From the NCBI RefSeq assembly GCF_000004195.4, contig NC_030678.2, positions 135,347,047 through 135,411,046 of the forward strand: 64,000 nucleotides of DNA, read 5' to 3'. Below are positions 24,745-36,329 of this stretch, in pieces (within the stretch, counting starts at the first letter, position 1; the number at the start of each line of letters is the position of its first letter). Origin of the DNA: Xenopus tropicalis (lineage: Eukaryota > Chordata > Amphibia > Anura > Pipidae). The notes under the pieces were generated by a model. That model was not told the DNA's origin, ran no database searches, and saw nothing but the letters and a program-made list of their open reading frames with translations. The translations under genes and the position numbers were made by a program.

Positions 24745-25112
24745 TTAAAGAGATACTGACACCAGAAATTAAACCTTTTTTTACATCTATTATAACATTG
24801 TCTTTGCATGACCTTAATTTTTGCCATAAAAGTATTTGCCCAATGCTTTTATATTACCTATCTGATCCCCCATGTCCCTCTATGAGGGGCGGCCATATTT
24901 GTGCAGCAAGAGGCCGTTACCATTAGAAGCTATAACTGACAGGCTGAGAAGGGACAGTCAGGTTGGCTAAACAGTCAGGTTTAGGGACTTCAAGTAACAA
25001 TTATTTACAAAAGCAAATCTCTCAGCGAAAATCAATCAACATGACCTATAAGCAACTTTTTATGTACATTCATATTTTGAGGAGTCGTTTTTTAGTGTCA
25101 GTATCACTTTAA
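24745..25112. repeat. TTAA-flanked MITE (AAAGAGATACTGACACC ends)
   Basis: TTAAAGAGATACTGACACC at the left pairs with TAGTGTCAGTATCACTTTAA at the right; TTAA at both edges. 368 bp, non-coding, with GGGCGGCCATATTTGTGCAG inside. Confidence 0.75.
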
Positions 25113-25449
25113 AATGACTTTTTTTGATGAAAATGTATTAATTGTTCTTAAATAACGCAATGATTAGCAAAATATTATTTTACTTGGAAAAGCTTTGTAC
25201 TTTGTAATACTTATACCTCAACCATTTCCAAAGCAGTTGTATTGGTCCCTAAAATTTCTAATGTTGGCCCTGCACACACACATGTGATCTGCAGAAACAC
25301 ATCATGCTCTAACTATAAGCAAACACATTGGCACAAATATAAAATCTACGCTACTGTACCATCCTTTAACCAGTGCACAATTTAACAGCAACCAGTAAAT
25401 GGCTCTAGTATACTGTCTACATGTAGGTGCATTTCCTATCTACATACTG

Positions 25450-25974
25450 CAGGGATCCCCAACCTTTTATATCCATGAGCCATATTTAAATGGAAAAAGT
25501 GTTGGGGAGCAACACAAGAAAGAAAAATGTTCCTGGGGGTGCCAATAAGAGCAATAATTGGCTACTTAGTAGCCCCTATGTGGACTGGCAGCCCCTCGTC
25601 GCCAGTTGTGATAACCTGGTACACGGGTGTAGCAGAACTAGAAAACCCACATGGAGATCTTAGATAGCAGGGTAGAACTCAGCTTTATTCATGGCTGCTC
25701 TCTCCACACAGTGTGTCCCCTCCCCTTCGCTTCCACTTCCTGTGTCCCAACCTTTCTCATTACTCCACCCAGTGCTAAGCTGCTAATGCATATTAAAAGG
25801 AACAGTTAACATTCATACAGGGATGGATGGAACAACATTACAACTTTATGCAACCAAAACTTGTCTCCTAACCAGAAATTTAAAAATGAGAACCTGATTT
25901 GACTCCACTGGGAGCAACAGCCAAGGGGTTGGGGAGCAACATGTTGCTCATGATCCACTGGTTGGGGAACGCTG
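25450..25974. repeat. hAT-type MITE (CAGGGATCCCCAACC ends), interrupted
   Basis: Inverted ends CAGGGATCCCCAACC and GGTTGGGGAACGCTG are flanked by ACATACTG (25442-25449) and ATATACTG (25975-25982), an 8-bp target duplication with one change, as expected for hAT elements. The interior between about 25600 and 25800 (from TGTGATAACCTGGTACACGG) is unlike the rest and may be a later insertion, but its own ends are not certain. Confidence 0.75.
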
Positions 25975-26070
25975 ATATACTGTATGATGTGAGTAACATG
26001 CCGCAATCAGATGGGCAGCTATAGTCAGCTAAATAAGATAATCAGCTTGTAAGTGCTCATGCATCTAAAA

Positions 26071-26276
26071 CAGGGGGTGGGCAAACTACGGCCCGCGGGC
26101 CACATCCGGCCCCTTTGCCTTTTTAATCCGGCCCGCCGACGACGCCAAGTCTCATCACGCGAGACTTGGTGTCATTGGCGTGCCGGAATTAAAGAGAGAA
26201 GGGGGCCCGCCCTGGCCCGGTCCGGCCCGGGGGTGAGTAAATGTGGCCCGTGAGCCAAAAAGTTTGCCCACCCCTG
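26071..26276. repeat. hAT-type MITE with perfect 8-bp target duplication
   Basis: Ends CAGGGGGTGGGCAAACTACG and AGTTTGCCCACCCCTG are inverted repeats. ATCTAAAA occurs immediately on both sides (26063-26070 and 26277-26284). The 206-bp interior is very GC- and CpG-rich (GGCCCGCGGGCC, CCGGCCCGCCGACGACG), in sharp contrast to its surroundings. Sequences with this end (CAGGGGTGGGCAAACT) are known in many vertebrates as non-autonomous hAT elements. Confidence 0.9.
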
Positions 26277-26699
26277 ATCTAAAACATTCAGCAAAACTAA
26301 GGCGACATGAAGTCAAATAGCATCACAGAATTTAACGAATATCCATACGTGAATATGAAACTACATATCACAAAAAATGCAGGTGCTAAAAGTAAATGTT
26401 CACGTTTAAATTCATTTTAGTAAATAAACTATCAAAGGATATAATTAAAGGAAAATAGAATAACTAATATTACACTGCCCTCTTGCTTGCAGTTTCATTG
26501 CTGGCACTAAAATTCTGGCCCGGCACATTGCACCCTAAAATTTGTACTTATTTCAAATATTACCACATATGAATATTTAATTGTTTAAAAATATTCATTA
26601 TTGTAAAGAAAATGTGCAGGCATTGGTTTCCCCTTGGGACTTCCCAACATACAGGAAGGTTAATTGGTTCCTGGTAACCTGACTATTTTGTGATTAGGG

Positions 26700-26785
26700 A
26701 CCTTAGATTGTAAGCTTCACTGGAGAGACTCATAGGAATGATGTATAATCTCTGTAAAGTGCTGGGATAAATAAAGGTGCTATAC
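26700..26785 (+). repeat. LINE 3' tail fragment
   Basis: TTAGATTGTAAGCTTCACTGG .. CTCTGTAAAGTGCTGGGATAAATAAAGG has the order of the L2-like tail at 17763, with a shortened middle. Confidence 0.5.
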
Positions 26786-27340
26786 CAGAGTCTTTTATAA
26801 TGAGTATAGCTGGATATGTGCAAATGACCTGAGATAACATATGGCAGAGATAATTGTTAATTTCCTAAATACAACCTTCTGACCACGAAGTAGGGAAAAG
26901 GGAAATGGGTTTTCCTCATAAAACTGTCCAAGGAGTTAGAGTCAAATACAGCATGATCTTTTAGATAACATTACTAGTGAATGGAAGAAGCTAAGAAGCT
27001 ACTTTTTATTGTAAGAGTAATTGTTTTTTTAGTTGCTGTGGTGCGATGGCCAGCAATGTGGCCTCCCTGCTGAGTAACAGGAGTGCAGCAGTTTAGCTCT
27101 GAATCCTTTGCCTCTAACTCGATGGCCTATAATGAGCAGTTAATCTTAGAAATAATATCTATATTAGAAGATCAGCCATTTAATCCCCATCTGTTAAAGT
27201 GGAATTCTGCTTTCTATTTTACAGCTGCTTAGCAGAATAAGGAGATGCCTATTTAATGTTATTGTCATTGTTATTTTTAAAGACTCATCTTCCCTGAGAG
27301 ATCCTAAAAGGACAAGTCTTCAGCACCATCCTGTGGTTAG

Positions 27341-29437
27341 TTCCCCCAGTTCTGGCCTGTTTTTGGGACTATTTGTACCAACAACACTCAGCGAACAGAC
27401 AAATCAACAGGGAGGAAGGAAGATGAAAACAAGACATGCCAGAACATCAAGGATCTGTGGGTAAAGAATTTATCAGACAGGGAACTCACAGAACCAGAGA
27501 AGGATGTCTTAGCCAAGGGACTGAACTTTGCAGTGGCCCCACAGTATGTACCAGTGGTAGACTTCATCACAGCCACAGAATCATCCATCCACAACAATAA
27601 GATACCAGTGGATGAGGCTGAAAACATCCGGTTAAAAGTATCAGCTGCCCTAGCTAATGCTAAAGCTCCCCCTTCCAACCTAAGCTTGCAAGAGAGGAGG
27701 GCTCTGACATCACTTGCCAATGACTCAAGTGTCACTATCCTGCCAGCAGATAAAGGAAGGTGTACAGTGGTACTGAATACATCAGACTACCATGCCAAAG
27801 TGTCCACACTGCTCAACGATTCAGACACATATGAACAACTCAAGAGAGATCCAACAAGCAACTACAAGAAGAAGGTTATAGACTGCTTGCAGCACCTTGA
27901 GAAGGAAAAGGTCATCAGTCCAGCTTTGTACCGTCGCCTTTACCCAGGCGAAGCCACTCCATACCTATATGGACTCCCAAAAATACACAAAGAAGGAGCC
28001 CCTTTGAGGCCAATTGTCAGCAGCATTAACTGTGTGACTTATAACATTGCTAAATACGTGGCCAACATCTTAGCCCCCTTAGTTGGAAACACAGTACACC
28101 ACATTCAGAACTCCATGGACTTTGTCAAAAAAGTGAAGGAGTTAAAGCTGGAGATCGATGATACAATGGTGTCCGATGACGTAACATCTCTGTTCACATG
28201 CATACCCACTACCGAGGCAATTGAATCAGTGAGGAAACGGCTGAAACAAGACACCACCCTCAGCAGCAGAACAAAGCTGACCCCCGAACAAGTTTGTTCC
28301 TTACTGGACCTATGTCTCAATACCACTTACTTCAAGCACAAGGAAGTTTTCTATAGACAAAAACATGGCTGTGCCATGGGTTCGCCTGTGTCTCCAATTG
28401 TAGCGAACCTTTACATGGAAGAAGTGGAAAAGAAAGCCCTGGACACCTTCAAGGGAACAACACCAAGTCATTGGTTCAGATATGTGGATGACACCTGGGT
28501 CAAAATTAAAGCATGCGAGGTTCCAGCCTTCACCAAACACATAAACTCGGTGGACAAAAACATCACGTTCACAAGGGAAGATGTGAAAGACAGCAAACTG
28601 GCTTTTTTTGGACTGTGCTATAGTTATCAAAGAGGGGAGGGACCTGGATATTGAAGTATACAGGAAACCCACCCACACAGACCAGTACTTGCTGTTTGAT
28701 TCCCACCACCCTTTGGAACATAAACTGGGTGTAATTAGGACTCTACATCATCGGGCTGAAACGGTGGCATCCAATGCAGAGGCTAAGGAGAAAGAATATA
28801 AACATCTAAAAGGAGCTCTGAAAACTTGTGGGTACCCAGACTGGGCCTTCATCAAAACCAAATCAAAGACCAACAGAAAGACCAGACCTAAAAACAGAAG
28901 GGAGGAACACAGCAGGCGAAACAACATAGTCATTCCATATGTTGCTGGAACATCAGAAAAACTTTCAACAAACATCGCATTCCTGTGTTTTTCAAACCCA
29001 GCAACACCCTGAGACAAAAGCTGGAGCACCCTAAAGACCCAACACCCAAGCACATGAAAAGTAATGTGGTCTATGCTGTCCAGTGTAATGAAGAGTGCTC
29101 AGACTTATACATTGGGGAGACAAAACAACCTCTCTGTAAGAGAATGGCCCAACATAGGCGGGTGAACTCCTCAGGACAAGACTCATCAGTCTATCTACAC
29201 CTCAAAGAAAAATGTCACTCTTTTGAGGACAGTAACGTGCATATCTTGGACCGAGAGGACAGATGGTTCGAAAGAGGTGTGAAAGAGGCCATTTATGCCA
29301 GCTTGGAAAAACCATCCCTGAACAGAGGAGGGGGCCTGAGACACCGCTTGTCACCAACATACAATGGCGTGTTGACATCCTCACCCCGGCAGTTTCACAG
29401 CAGTTCACACTTCCAGTCATGTACTTTGAAGGATTAA
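27341..29437 (+). pseudogene. Penelope-like polyprotein: reverse transcriptase + GIY-YIG endonuclease, two frameshifts
   Basis: About 700 codons in total, close to the usual size for the family, which copies its RNA at nicked target DNA. The N-terminal part holds the family block LSDRELTEPEKDVLAKGLNF (before 27533, upstream of the GTG at that position), so the true frame starts further 5'. RT motifs follow in order: LPKIHKEGAPLRPIVSS, GCAMGSPVSPIVANLYME and the catalytic YVDD at 28481-28492. After a frame change at the T7 run 28603-28609 the RT thumb and linker continue; a second change at about 28964, probably a small deletion, restores the first frame. The C-terminal GIY-YIG nuclease shows VVYAVQC and LYIGET (29067-29127). 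The stop is at 29435. Two compensating breaks make it a dead copy, but both catalytic centres keep their key residues, so it is fairly young. Confidence 0.88.
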
Positions 29438-29730
29438 CACCTTCATCAATGAGAATCTTGGTACCATTGTGATTGGATCATACCTTCTTACACCTGTCAG
29501 TTTCAGCTAACACCTAACTGAACAAGTTCAATGGAACCATTGTGATTGGATGTCACAATGGTTCAAGAGTTTAAATACCGGGGAATTCCCTACCAGTCAT
29601 TTGAACTGAAGAAGCCACTCGGATGAGTGGTGAAAGGTTTTCAAGAAAAAACTCAGAAATGTCCAGTTGTTTTAGACTTAATTCTACTAGATACTGTATA
29701 TCATGACCTGGATGAATGAGAATCTTCATA
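29438..29730 (+). repeat. 3' terminal region of the Penelope-like element
   Basis: Non-coding tail with two copies of CCATTGTGATTGGAT (about 29465 and 29537), a TTTAAATACC TATA-like stretch (about 29570), and the hairpin CCACTC-GGAT-GAGTGG at 29614-29629 followed by TGAAAGG. The hairpin plus a GAAA run is characteristic of these element ends. The likely end is ATGAATGAGAATCTTC near 29730. Confidence 0.6.
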
Positions 29731-29960
29731 GACTATTTGTATAGTACATTCATGTGATGGTGGCTGCCATCTTGAATGTGGGACACTTGCCTTTTTGCCC
29801 ATTATGGGCTTTCCACATAATTCATGAAATGTGCACTTCTCATGTGACATGTGTGTCATAGCACAAACGAAAGACCTTATACGCACACCCTTAACTCTCC
29901 TCGGAAGTTCACGCTCGGTGCTCACTGCGGAGGGATCGGCACCCTCCAAAAGAGTCCAAA

Positions 29961-30170
29961 TAGAAGAAAGCAATGGCACTCAGGAGCTACAAATGGGACT
30001 AGCCCTCTAGATACTTTATTACGGAAGTGCAACGTTTCGGGGCAAAACAACCCCTTTGTCAAGCATGCTTGACAAAGGGGTTGTTTTGCCCCGAAACGTT
30101 GCACTTCCGTAATAAAGTATCTAGAGGGCTAGTCCCGTTTGTAGCTCCCGAGTACCATTGCTTTCTTCTA
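29961..30170. repeat. 210-bp near-perfect palindrome
   Basis: Arms of 105 bp meet with no spacer at 30065/30066 (AAGCA-TGCTT). Only three positions of 105 mismatch (at about 29977, 29982 and 29994). Each arm carries CCCCTTTGTCAAGCA, GCAACGTTTCGGGGC and a TACTTTATTACGG block; read outward the right arm has CCGTAATAAAGTA, so a polyadenylation-like AATAAA. It is two copies of one dispersed repeat joined head to head. Confidence 0.95.
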
Positions 30171-30350
30171 TGTGTGTCATAGCAGACATTAATTATGTTT
30201 CTCACCCCAAAAATCCATTGCCCCGAAACGTTGCACTTCCGTAATAAAGTATCTAGAGGGCTAGTCCCGTTTGTAGCTCCTGAGTGCCATTGCTTTCTTC
30301 TATGTGTGTCATAGCAGACATTAATTATGTTTCTCACCCCAAAAATCCAT
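30087..30350. repeat. 132-bp tandem duplication overlapping the palindrome
   Basis: 30087-30218 and 30219-30350 are direct copies with two differences (CCCGAGTA versus CCTGAGTG in the GTAGCTC.. block). Each copy contains the outer 84 bp of the palindrome's right arm plus a 48-bp flank ending CCCCAAAAATCCAT. Confidence 0.95.
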
Positions 30351-30577
30351 AGAGGGGACCTATAACCACTCACTAGTCAATCAAATAACCCCCTCAGAAC
30401 TAATATATAATATAAAAACAAATTAAATTGTTAAGAATAGTTCAGTTAAGCACTAAAAATGCTGTGGGTCATCCTTCCCTTATTAAAACCACATAAAAAA
30501 TATTATTATGTTATTGTACATTCAGCATTAAATTGCAATAAAATACAAAAATGTAATTATCACACATTATCCCACAT

Positions 30578-30772
30578 GTATGTATGTATAACTTTATTTA
30601 TAAAGTGCCACAAGGATACGCAGCGCTGTACAATCTCACAGAATACAAAATTACACACAGGGAGGACAAGTGATATAATAAATAAATACAATATATATAT
30701 ATATATAAGTGCCATGTGGTTTGAGACACAGTAGGAAAGAGGTCCCTGCCCCGAAGAGCTTACAATCTAAGT
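30578..30772 (-). repeat. Antisense LINE 3' tail (L2/CR1-like)
   Basis: Reverse complement of the tail at 61523-61712: simple repeat GTATGTATGTATAAC, TTTATTTATAAAGTGCCACA, CGCAGCGCTGTACAATC, then AAGTGCCATGTGGTTTGAGA and AAGAGCTTACAATCTAAG. A (TA)9 run interrupts the middle. Confidence 0.75.
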
Positions 30773-31769
30773 ATTTTTATATAAAATTCATCATCAGTTG
30801 GGAGCAATGTATTTCTATAGTGGGACACACTGGTAGGCAGATGCCTGGTGAAATAAAATATGTGAAATATGTTTCCAAAACTCACCGATACTGCAGATTG
30901 GCCTCCTTTTCAGAGACCTAGTTAAGAACGTGATGAGATTTGGATTAAGCTACGTTAACTAGTCCGGGTTGTGCCTGTGACTGGCTATAAGTTAGCAGCA
31001 GTTTGTCTGCAGAAGCAGGAAGCTCTGTTGAAAAGGAGCATTAAACCCAGCAGAGAGCCATTTGCTTTAGCTGCAGGCAAGGACTGATTATTAAGAGAGA
31101 TGAAAAGCTGTCAACTGCTGGAAAGTTCAGAGCTTGAAATGCATTGCAAGTACTATAATTATTTGATCGTTTTAGAACCCTTTCTAACTGCTGTTAATAA
31201 TTTATATGTGTTAAAGGAATATTGCTGTGTGTTTATATGATTGCATATTTTCATGTGACTTGATCAAATCAAATCTTTTTTTTAAAGGAATTACTTTCCA
31301 ACGTAAAAATGCTTTGCACCAGGTCAGATTACCATGTGTCTCTGTAGACAAGAGTGGGTGAATTGAGCCAAAGCGGTTTTGGCCCAAGTGCAACAAACTT
31401 TACAAAACCACAAAATTTTTCCAAAATGCATGTCAATGGGAAAGCAAAATGACACTGCTGTTAAGGCGTTTTTGGATCTGCAATAGCATCTGTTTTGCCC
31501 TGCGCCAAGAGATCATCTCTTTTTATTATGCTACCACTGTTCAGTGCCTGGCCTCAGCTTTAGTGTGTCCAAGGTAGGCACCCAACCCCAACATGCCCCC
31601 CTCCCATGGCATGTGTAAACCCCCCATATGCATGCAAGTGTGACGTACACACCAGGGCCGCATTTACACAGGTCACAACTAGTCTGACAGCCCCCTGCCA
31701 TTGCACCCTACGCATATGCCTCTTGTGCCTACCCCTAATTCCAGTCCTGCAACTGTATGTATATATGTA

Positions 31770-32400
31770 CAAATATGCTATAAATAAATACAAAGTACAC
31801 TAATAAATGAATATACATATAAATTACTGTTACATTAAAGATTTCCCAGAGCTAAGCTTCAAAGAGACAAAAGGATTGAGGTACCAGTCCAGGGCAGGGT
31901 AACTTACAGACACAAATAGGAGGGTATTAAGTGCTGCAAGTACAGTGTGTGACGCTACAATATAAGTGCCAGTCTCAGTTCAGGTGCTGTGCGAGTGCTC
32001 CAAGAGGTGGTATTTGAGTTTAGTTCTAAAGAGACTGAGGGAGGATTCTCTCTGAATGAATTTAGGGATGGCATTCCAAATATAAGAAGCAGCAAGGCAG
32101 AAGGGTTAAAGGTGAGGAACAGTATTAGTAGTGGGGGGTGCAACCAAGCAGTTGGTCTGAGAGGAGCAGAGAAGTCAGCCAGGAACGTACAGAGACACAA
32201 GGGAAGAGATGTAGTGAGGTGCAGAGGAATGAAGGGCTTTGAAGGTTAAGAGAAGGAGTTTATTCAGGTTTCTTTGTTTTATGGGAAGCCATGATAAGTA
32301 CTTTAGAGGGGCAGGGTCCTGTACTCTCTTAGGTGAGAGGAGGAGAATTCTGGCAGGAGTATTTAATACAAACTGTATTTCTCTAGGGAGAAATGGGAGT
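31770..32400 (-). repeat. Antisense LINE 3' region, diverged
   Basis: Blocks such as AGTGCTCCAAGAGGTGGTATTTGAG, ATGGCATTCCAAATATAAGAAG, GAAGGGCTTTGAAGGTTAAG and GGAAGCCATGATAAGTACTTTAGAG resemble the antisense of the conserved 3' region of L2/CR1-type LINEs (sense side encodes no complete domain here). It probably belongs with the tail at 30578. Family assignment is from memory of the motif order and is tentative. Confidence 0.4.
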
Positions 32401-32689
32401 TAGGGAGGACAGTTAGTAGCAACAATTCTTTATAGAACAAAATCATACCATCTGCACAGCCTTTCTCCCAGTTACTCAAGACAGAAATTCTCCACATCAG
32501 GTTGACCAAAACCCTCTTTTAAATTTTCCATTAATTATGTACTGTATTGAATGCAGCCATGCAAAGAAGCTGCAGATGTGAAAGGCAAGGGTCTGCTGGG
32601 CGTGGTGTGTTTTGTATTCTGGTACAAACAGACAACATGGAGAAATTCTAGCACAGATTCAACGCAGAACAAAATATGTAAAAAAAAAA

Positions 32690-32816
32690 GGCACTATGTT
32701 TCCCAGGAGCTTATAGCAACCAATCAGCAGGTAAAATTGATTGGTCACCTGTTTAAGTTGGTTGCTATGGTTTACTTCAAAGCAAACTTAATGCCTTTTA
32801 TTACATATAGGGGTTA
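32690..32816. repeat. Short MITE with AAAAGGCA / TGCCTTTT ends
   Basis: AAAAAGGCACTATG and TTAATGCCTTTT frame an inverted pair TTATAGCAACCAATCAG / TTGGTTGCTATGG. The same pair occurs in the element at 2149-2302. Confidence 0.5.
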
Positions 32817-33854
32817 GTCTATTGCTGTTAGATTAATATGTTTTTTCAGAGGACCCAAATTAAGTTGGACAATCAGCATCACAATACAACCATTTGTTTA
32901 AGGCCAGTTATGCACAATGCTCATTCTAAAGTAGAACAAATCTTCAACAGAAAATGATGCTAGAAATGCCTCCAGAGCCAGAGCAACAATATGTGGGGGT
33001 GCTGTAAGATGCCATAGACAGTCACTATTTATTAGGCCTGTGAGGGCTGTTTGGGCCTCTGTGTACTTTAGATTCCAGGGCCTATTTTGTATCCCAGTCT
33101 GGGCCTGACAACAGCCGTTTAGGAATGACAATGTGTATCTTTAATAATATCCTCAAATAGATGAACATCTCATTTTATGCTGATTTGTGACATCTGCTCA
33201 CAGTATACTGTATACATACAATAAAAAATGCAGTATAAATCTGTGAAATATATTAGGATATATAAGGATTCAATTTCTTTACCCATTAGCTTCTTAAAAG
33301 CAGCCAGAGCATACTGACAATCAAAAGATGGCTTAACAGGATCAGAAGATGGGGAAGTGCTCTGGACAACTTGAAATTTTCTTCTATTTCTAAAGTTTCG
33401 GGGGGATAATGGTGACCCAGCATAACAGTATGCATAGCTATTCTTGATTTCTGATCATGGATAAAGTTTTTTGATGGTCCATCTCAGAAAACTGTGATTT
33501 AGTTCTTTTAAAACTCACTTTGGGAGGTGTATGTGTGCAAATTAAAATGGTCAGACTTTAATATCACTTAAGATTATAGGAGCTTTTCCAAGGCTTGTGG
33601 AAAATGATGACAAAGTATTTTTATATTTGCTGTGCTGCAAGTTGAAAATTTATATCTTGACTTGGCAGCAAGTTAACTGTACAAGTTACAAATGGCAGTG
33701 TGTGAGGGGCAAATGGAGGGTGGTACATACTGGAGAATTTACTGATTTTTTTTACTCAGCAAAATCTGATACCACAGAACAATGCAGATCTAAAGGTGTT
33801 GCTGAATGATACATTTCTCTGCAGACATGAGTGGGAAGCCCCTGCATGTTCACA

Positions 33855-35113
33855 TTAAAGGGATTCTGTCATTATTTTATACTTTTTATTTCTATATTAC
33901 ACTGCTTACATGGCAAATAATTCACTCTACCATTTAAAATGTTATTCTTGAACTAACAAATGTATTTTTTATTTGTAATATTGGTGTGTAGGCGCCATCT
34001 TAGTGCAGTGTGCCTGAGTCTGAGCTTTCAGTAGGAGCCTACTTTGACGTAGTTGGCCAGCTTGAAGTATATTGCAATGTACGGACAAACAATCCCTCTT
34101 TTTGGGGTGGGGAGGGAAGGCATTTCTTAGTAGCTGAACGCACAGAAATGTCCTAATGTCCTATTTCTACATATTGATAATGGGTGAGTGCAGAGGATTT
34201 TTTGCGGTTGTTTATATGTATTTTGTGGTCACAGCCTCATTGCACCCCCGCCTAATGGTTTACAATTTAGTGGTTGAGCACAACTTTCCCTTTTTCTTGT
34301 GTTATTGTTTATACGGGAGCAGTGGCCAGCTCCATGTTGTAGCCCCCACTATTCCCAGCTACAGTCAGGTGATCCCAATGGAGCCAATAAAAGGGCAACC
34401 ATATGGGAGTTTTAACCTTATACGCAAGCATGTTGCAGGTAAAACTTAGTCCCTTTGCTCAGTACTAATCTTAAATTACTTATATAGGTCAGTCAGTGTA
34501 GGACTGGCCAGAAGGGATGACTTTGACGTAGTTGGCCAGCTTGAAGTATATTGCAATGTACGGACAAACAATTCCTCTTTTTGGGGTGGGGAGGGAAGGC
34601 ATTTCTTAGTAGCTGAATGCACAGAAATGTCATAATGTCCTATTTCTACATATTGATAATGGGTGAGTGCAGAGGATTTTTTGCGGTTGTTTACATTAGA
34701 ACTGCTTTCAGGTAACCTATTGTTTCTCCTACTCCCATGTAACTGGAGGAGTCCCAAGCTGGACTTGGATTTCTTACTATCAAGTGCTATTCTGATATCT
34801 ACTGGGAGCTGCTATCTTGCTCCCTTCCCATTGTTCTGCTGATAGGCTAATGGGAGGGGTGTGATATCACTCCAACTTGCAGCTCAGCAGTAAAGTGTGA
34901 CTGAAGTTTATCAGAGCACAGGTCACATTGCTGTAGCACCCTGGGAAATGAAGAATATGGCTATCCTCATGGGAAATTTCAAAATTAAATATAAAAAAAT
35001 CTGTTTTTGCTTTGAAAAAACAGATTTAAATGCAGGATTCTGCTGTAGAAGCTCTGTTAACTGATGCGTTTTGAATTATTTTTTTTTTTTTTCCAATGAC
35101 GGTATTCCTTTAA
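33855..35113. repeat. TTAA-flanked MITE split by a direct-repeat insertion
   Basis: Left end TTAAAGGGATTCTGTCATT, right end CAATGACGGTATTCCTTTAA. A reverse copy at 49682-50222 runs through without the break, which shows that 34041-34693 is an insertion. Landmarks shared by both copies are TTGCTCCCTTCCCATTGTTC, GAAGTTTATCAGAGCACAGG and the GGCGCCAT box. Confidence 0.75.
34041..34693. mobile_element. 653-bp insertion bounded by 174-bp direct repeats
   Basis: 34041-34214 and 34520-34693 are direct copies starting ACTTTGACGTAGTTGGCC and ending GCGGTTGTTTA, with three substitutions. The 305-bp spacer has CCAATAAAAGG (about 34382) and no ORF of note. Long identical direct ends around a short non-coding middle resemble a terminal-repeat retrotransposon in miniature, but they lack TG..CA ends and a clear target duplication; a partial tandem duplication of a 479-bp unit explains it equally well. 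Confidence 0.6.
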
Positions 35114-36329
35114 TGTGCAACAGGAGAACACTAACACAAGCATGTTAAAGAGTGATCTGAGAGATTGAATTGCTTTTGAGAGAGAGTATGTACAGACTAA
35201 AGAACTGCTGCCTACAGTATATGAAAACAAAGAAAATGGAGAGTCCCTTAAAAAAATGGTTGTGATCAGAAGTTGGCCACAAGCTAGGTTAGTATGGCAG
35301 TAGATAAAAAGCTGCCACATTTGCATGTACATCTGTGCTGCCATAAATATAAAAATCAGTGTCTTTGGCCCCCCAAGTGGACCCTTGTGCAGAATTGCCA
35401 GCAACAGACAAAATCCATGGGTTTATGAAGCTGTTAATCTATGAGATCTCCATCTTGTCTGCTCAATAGTTGAATAAGCTCCAGTCAGATATTGATCAGG
35501 ATGGTCCCATACGCTGGGGCAAATTTAAATATATCACATACATATTGCCAGACTTAAATCAGTCTCTTTTATTGTCTTAACATTTCAGTATTTTAAAATC
35601 CTCAATATCTTCACAGAGACCTAACACCAAGAATTAGTGACAATGACATCATGACACAAAGGAGCCAGTAAAATCCATACATTAAACTACTAATGTTTTA
35701 GGAAAACCAGAATCTAAATCTGTAAAGAAATGTAAAATATTACTTTTTCAACAAGCAGCTTTGTCCACAGATAGATGAAGCAGAAGACAATGTGTAGCTC
35801 ACTAGGTAGATGGCTATTTCATCATACCAGCAGACTGTGGAGCCTCTCTGCTTCAGAAATCTGAGTACTTCTAATTTCAATAGTGTCTAAAGATAGAGTC
35901 TGGAAATCCTCAGTATTCTGAATGGCAATACAGTTAGAGTGATAAATCTGCAGAGGAGTAAAAATACAACTTGAACATAGTCAGCTAGCTGGTAGCATTG
36001 TTACCAGTGTGTCAGTCTAGAGGGAAGAAGCCAATGGCAATGCTTCATTAGCCAGCCAGGAGATTATACTACCCAGTTTAATGAGTTTAGAAAGATTCAG
36101 GAACAAACTGAATGAAGCACTAATTGAAGAGCCCTCTTCAGGCTCATGAATCTTAGCCCTAGCACGTTGAAGGTAGAGCCAAAAATGTCTTTGCTGGAAT
36201 AAGAGTAGGAGAAACACGGACAGGAAAAGGTCACAGTGAAGGCATAGTGGCTTTAGGATCCGGAACAGCGAAGCGGTAACCAAGAGATCTCAAAATCTAA
36301 TAAATGTATCGATCATCTGATGCTTCCCA
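35114..36329. other. Non-coding stretch, no gene recognised
   Basis: Unique-looking AT-rich sequence. The minus-strand frames at 35057-35404 and 36017-36283 show no domains. Confidence 0.4.

Larger units (their letters stand above)
27330..29730 (+). mobile_element. Penelope-like retroelement, nearly full length
   Basis: A single + strand coding region (27341-29437) for reverse transcriptase plus GIY-YIG endonuclease is followed by a 3' terminal block ending near 29730. The domain order is that of vertebrate Penelope-like elements (Neptune/Poseidon type). The 5' boundary is uncertain: the frame opens just after a stop at 27338-27340 and no matching terminal repeat was found upstream, so the copy is probably 5'-truncated. 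Neighbouring palindromic repeats at 29961-30350 may or may not be related. Confidence 0.85.

Noticed and set aside
29610..29640. Hammerhead ribozyme at the 3' end of the Penelope-like element (CGGATGAG..GAAAG)
   Set aside because: The core reads CGGATGA instead of CTGATGA, and GGAT is better explained as the loop of the hairpin CCACTC/GAGTGG. Helices I-III cannot be drawn.
30059..30373. Minus-strand frame with repeated RKQWHSGATNGTSPLDTLL
   Set aside because: It arises from the 132-bp tandem duplication (44 codons per unit) of a dispersed repeat and has no domain.
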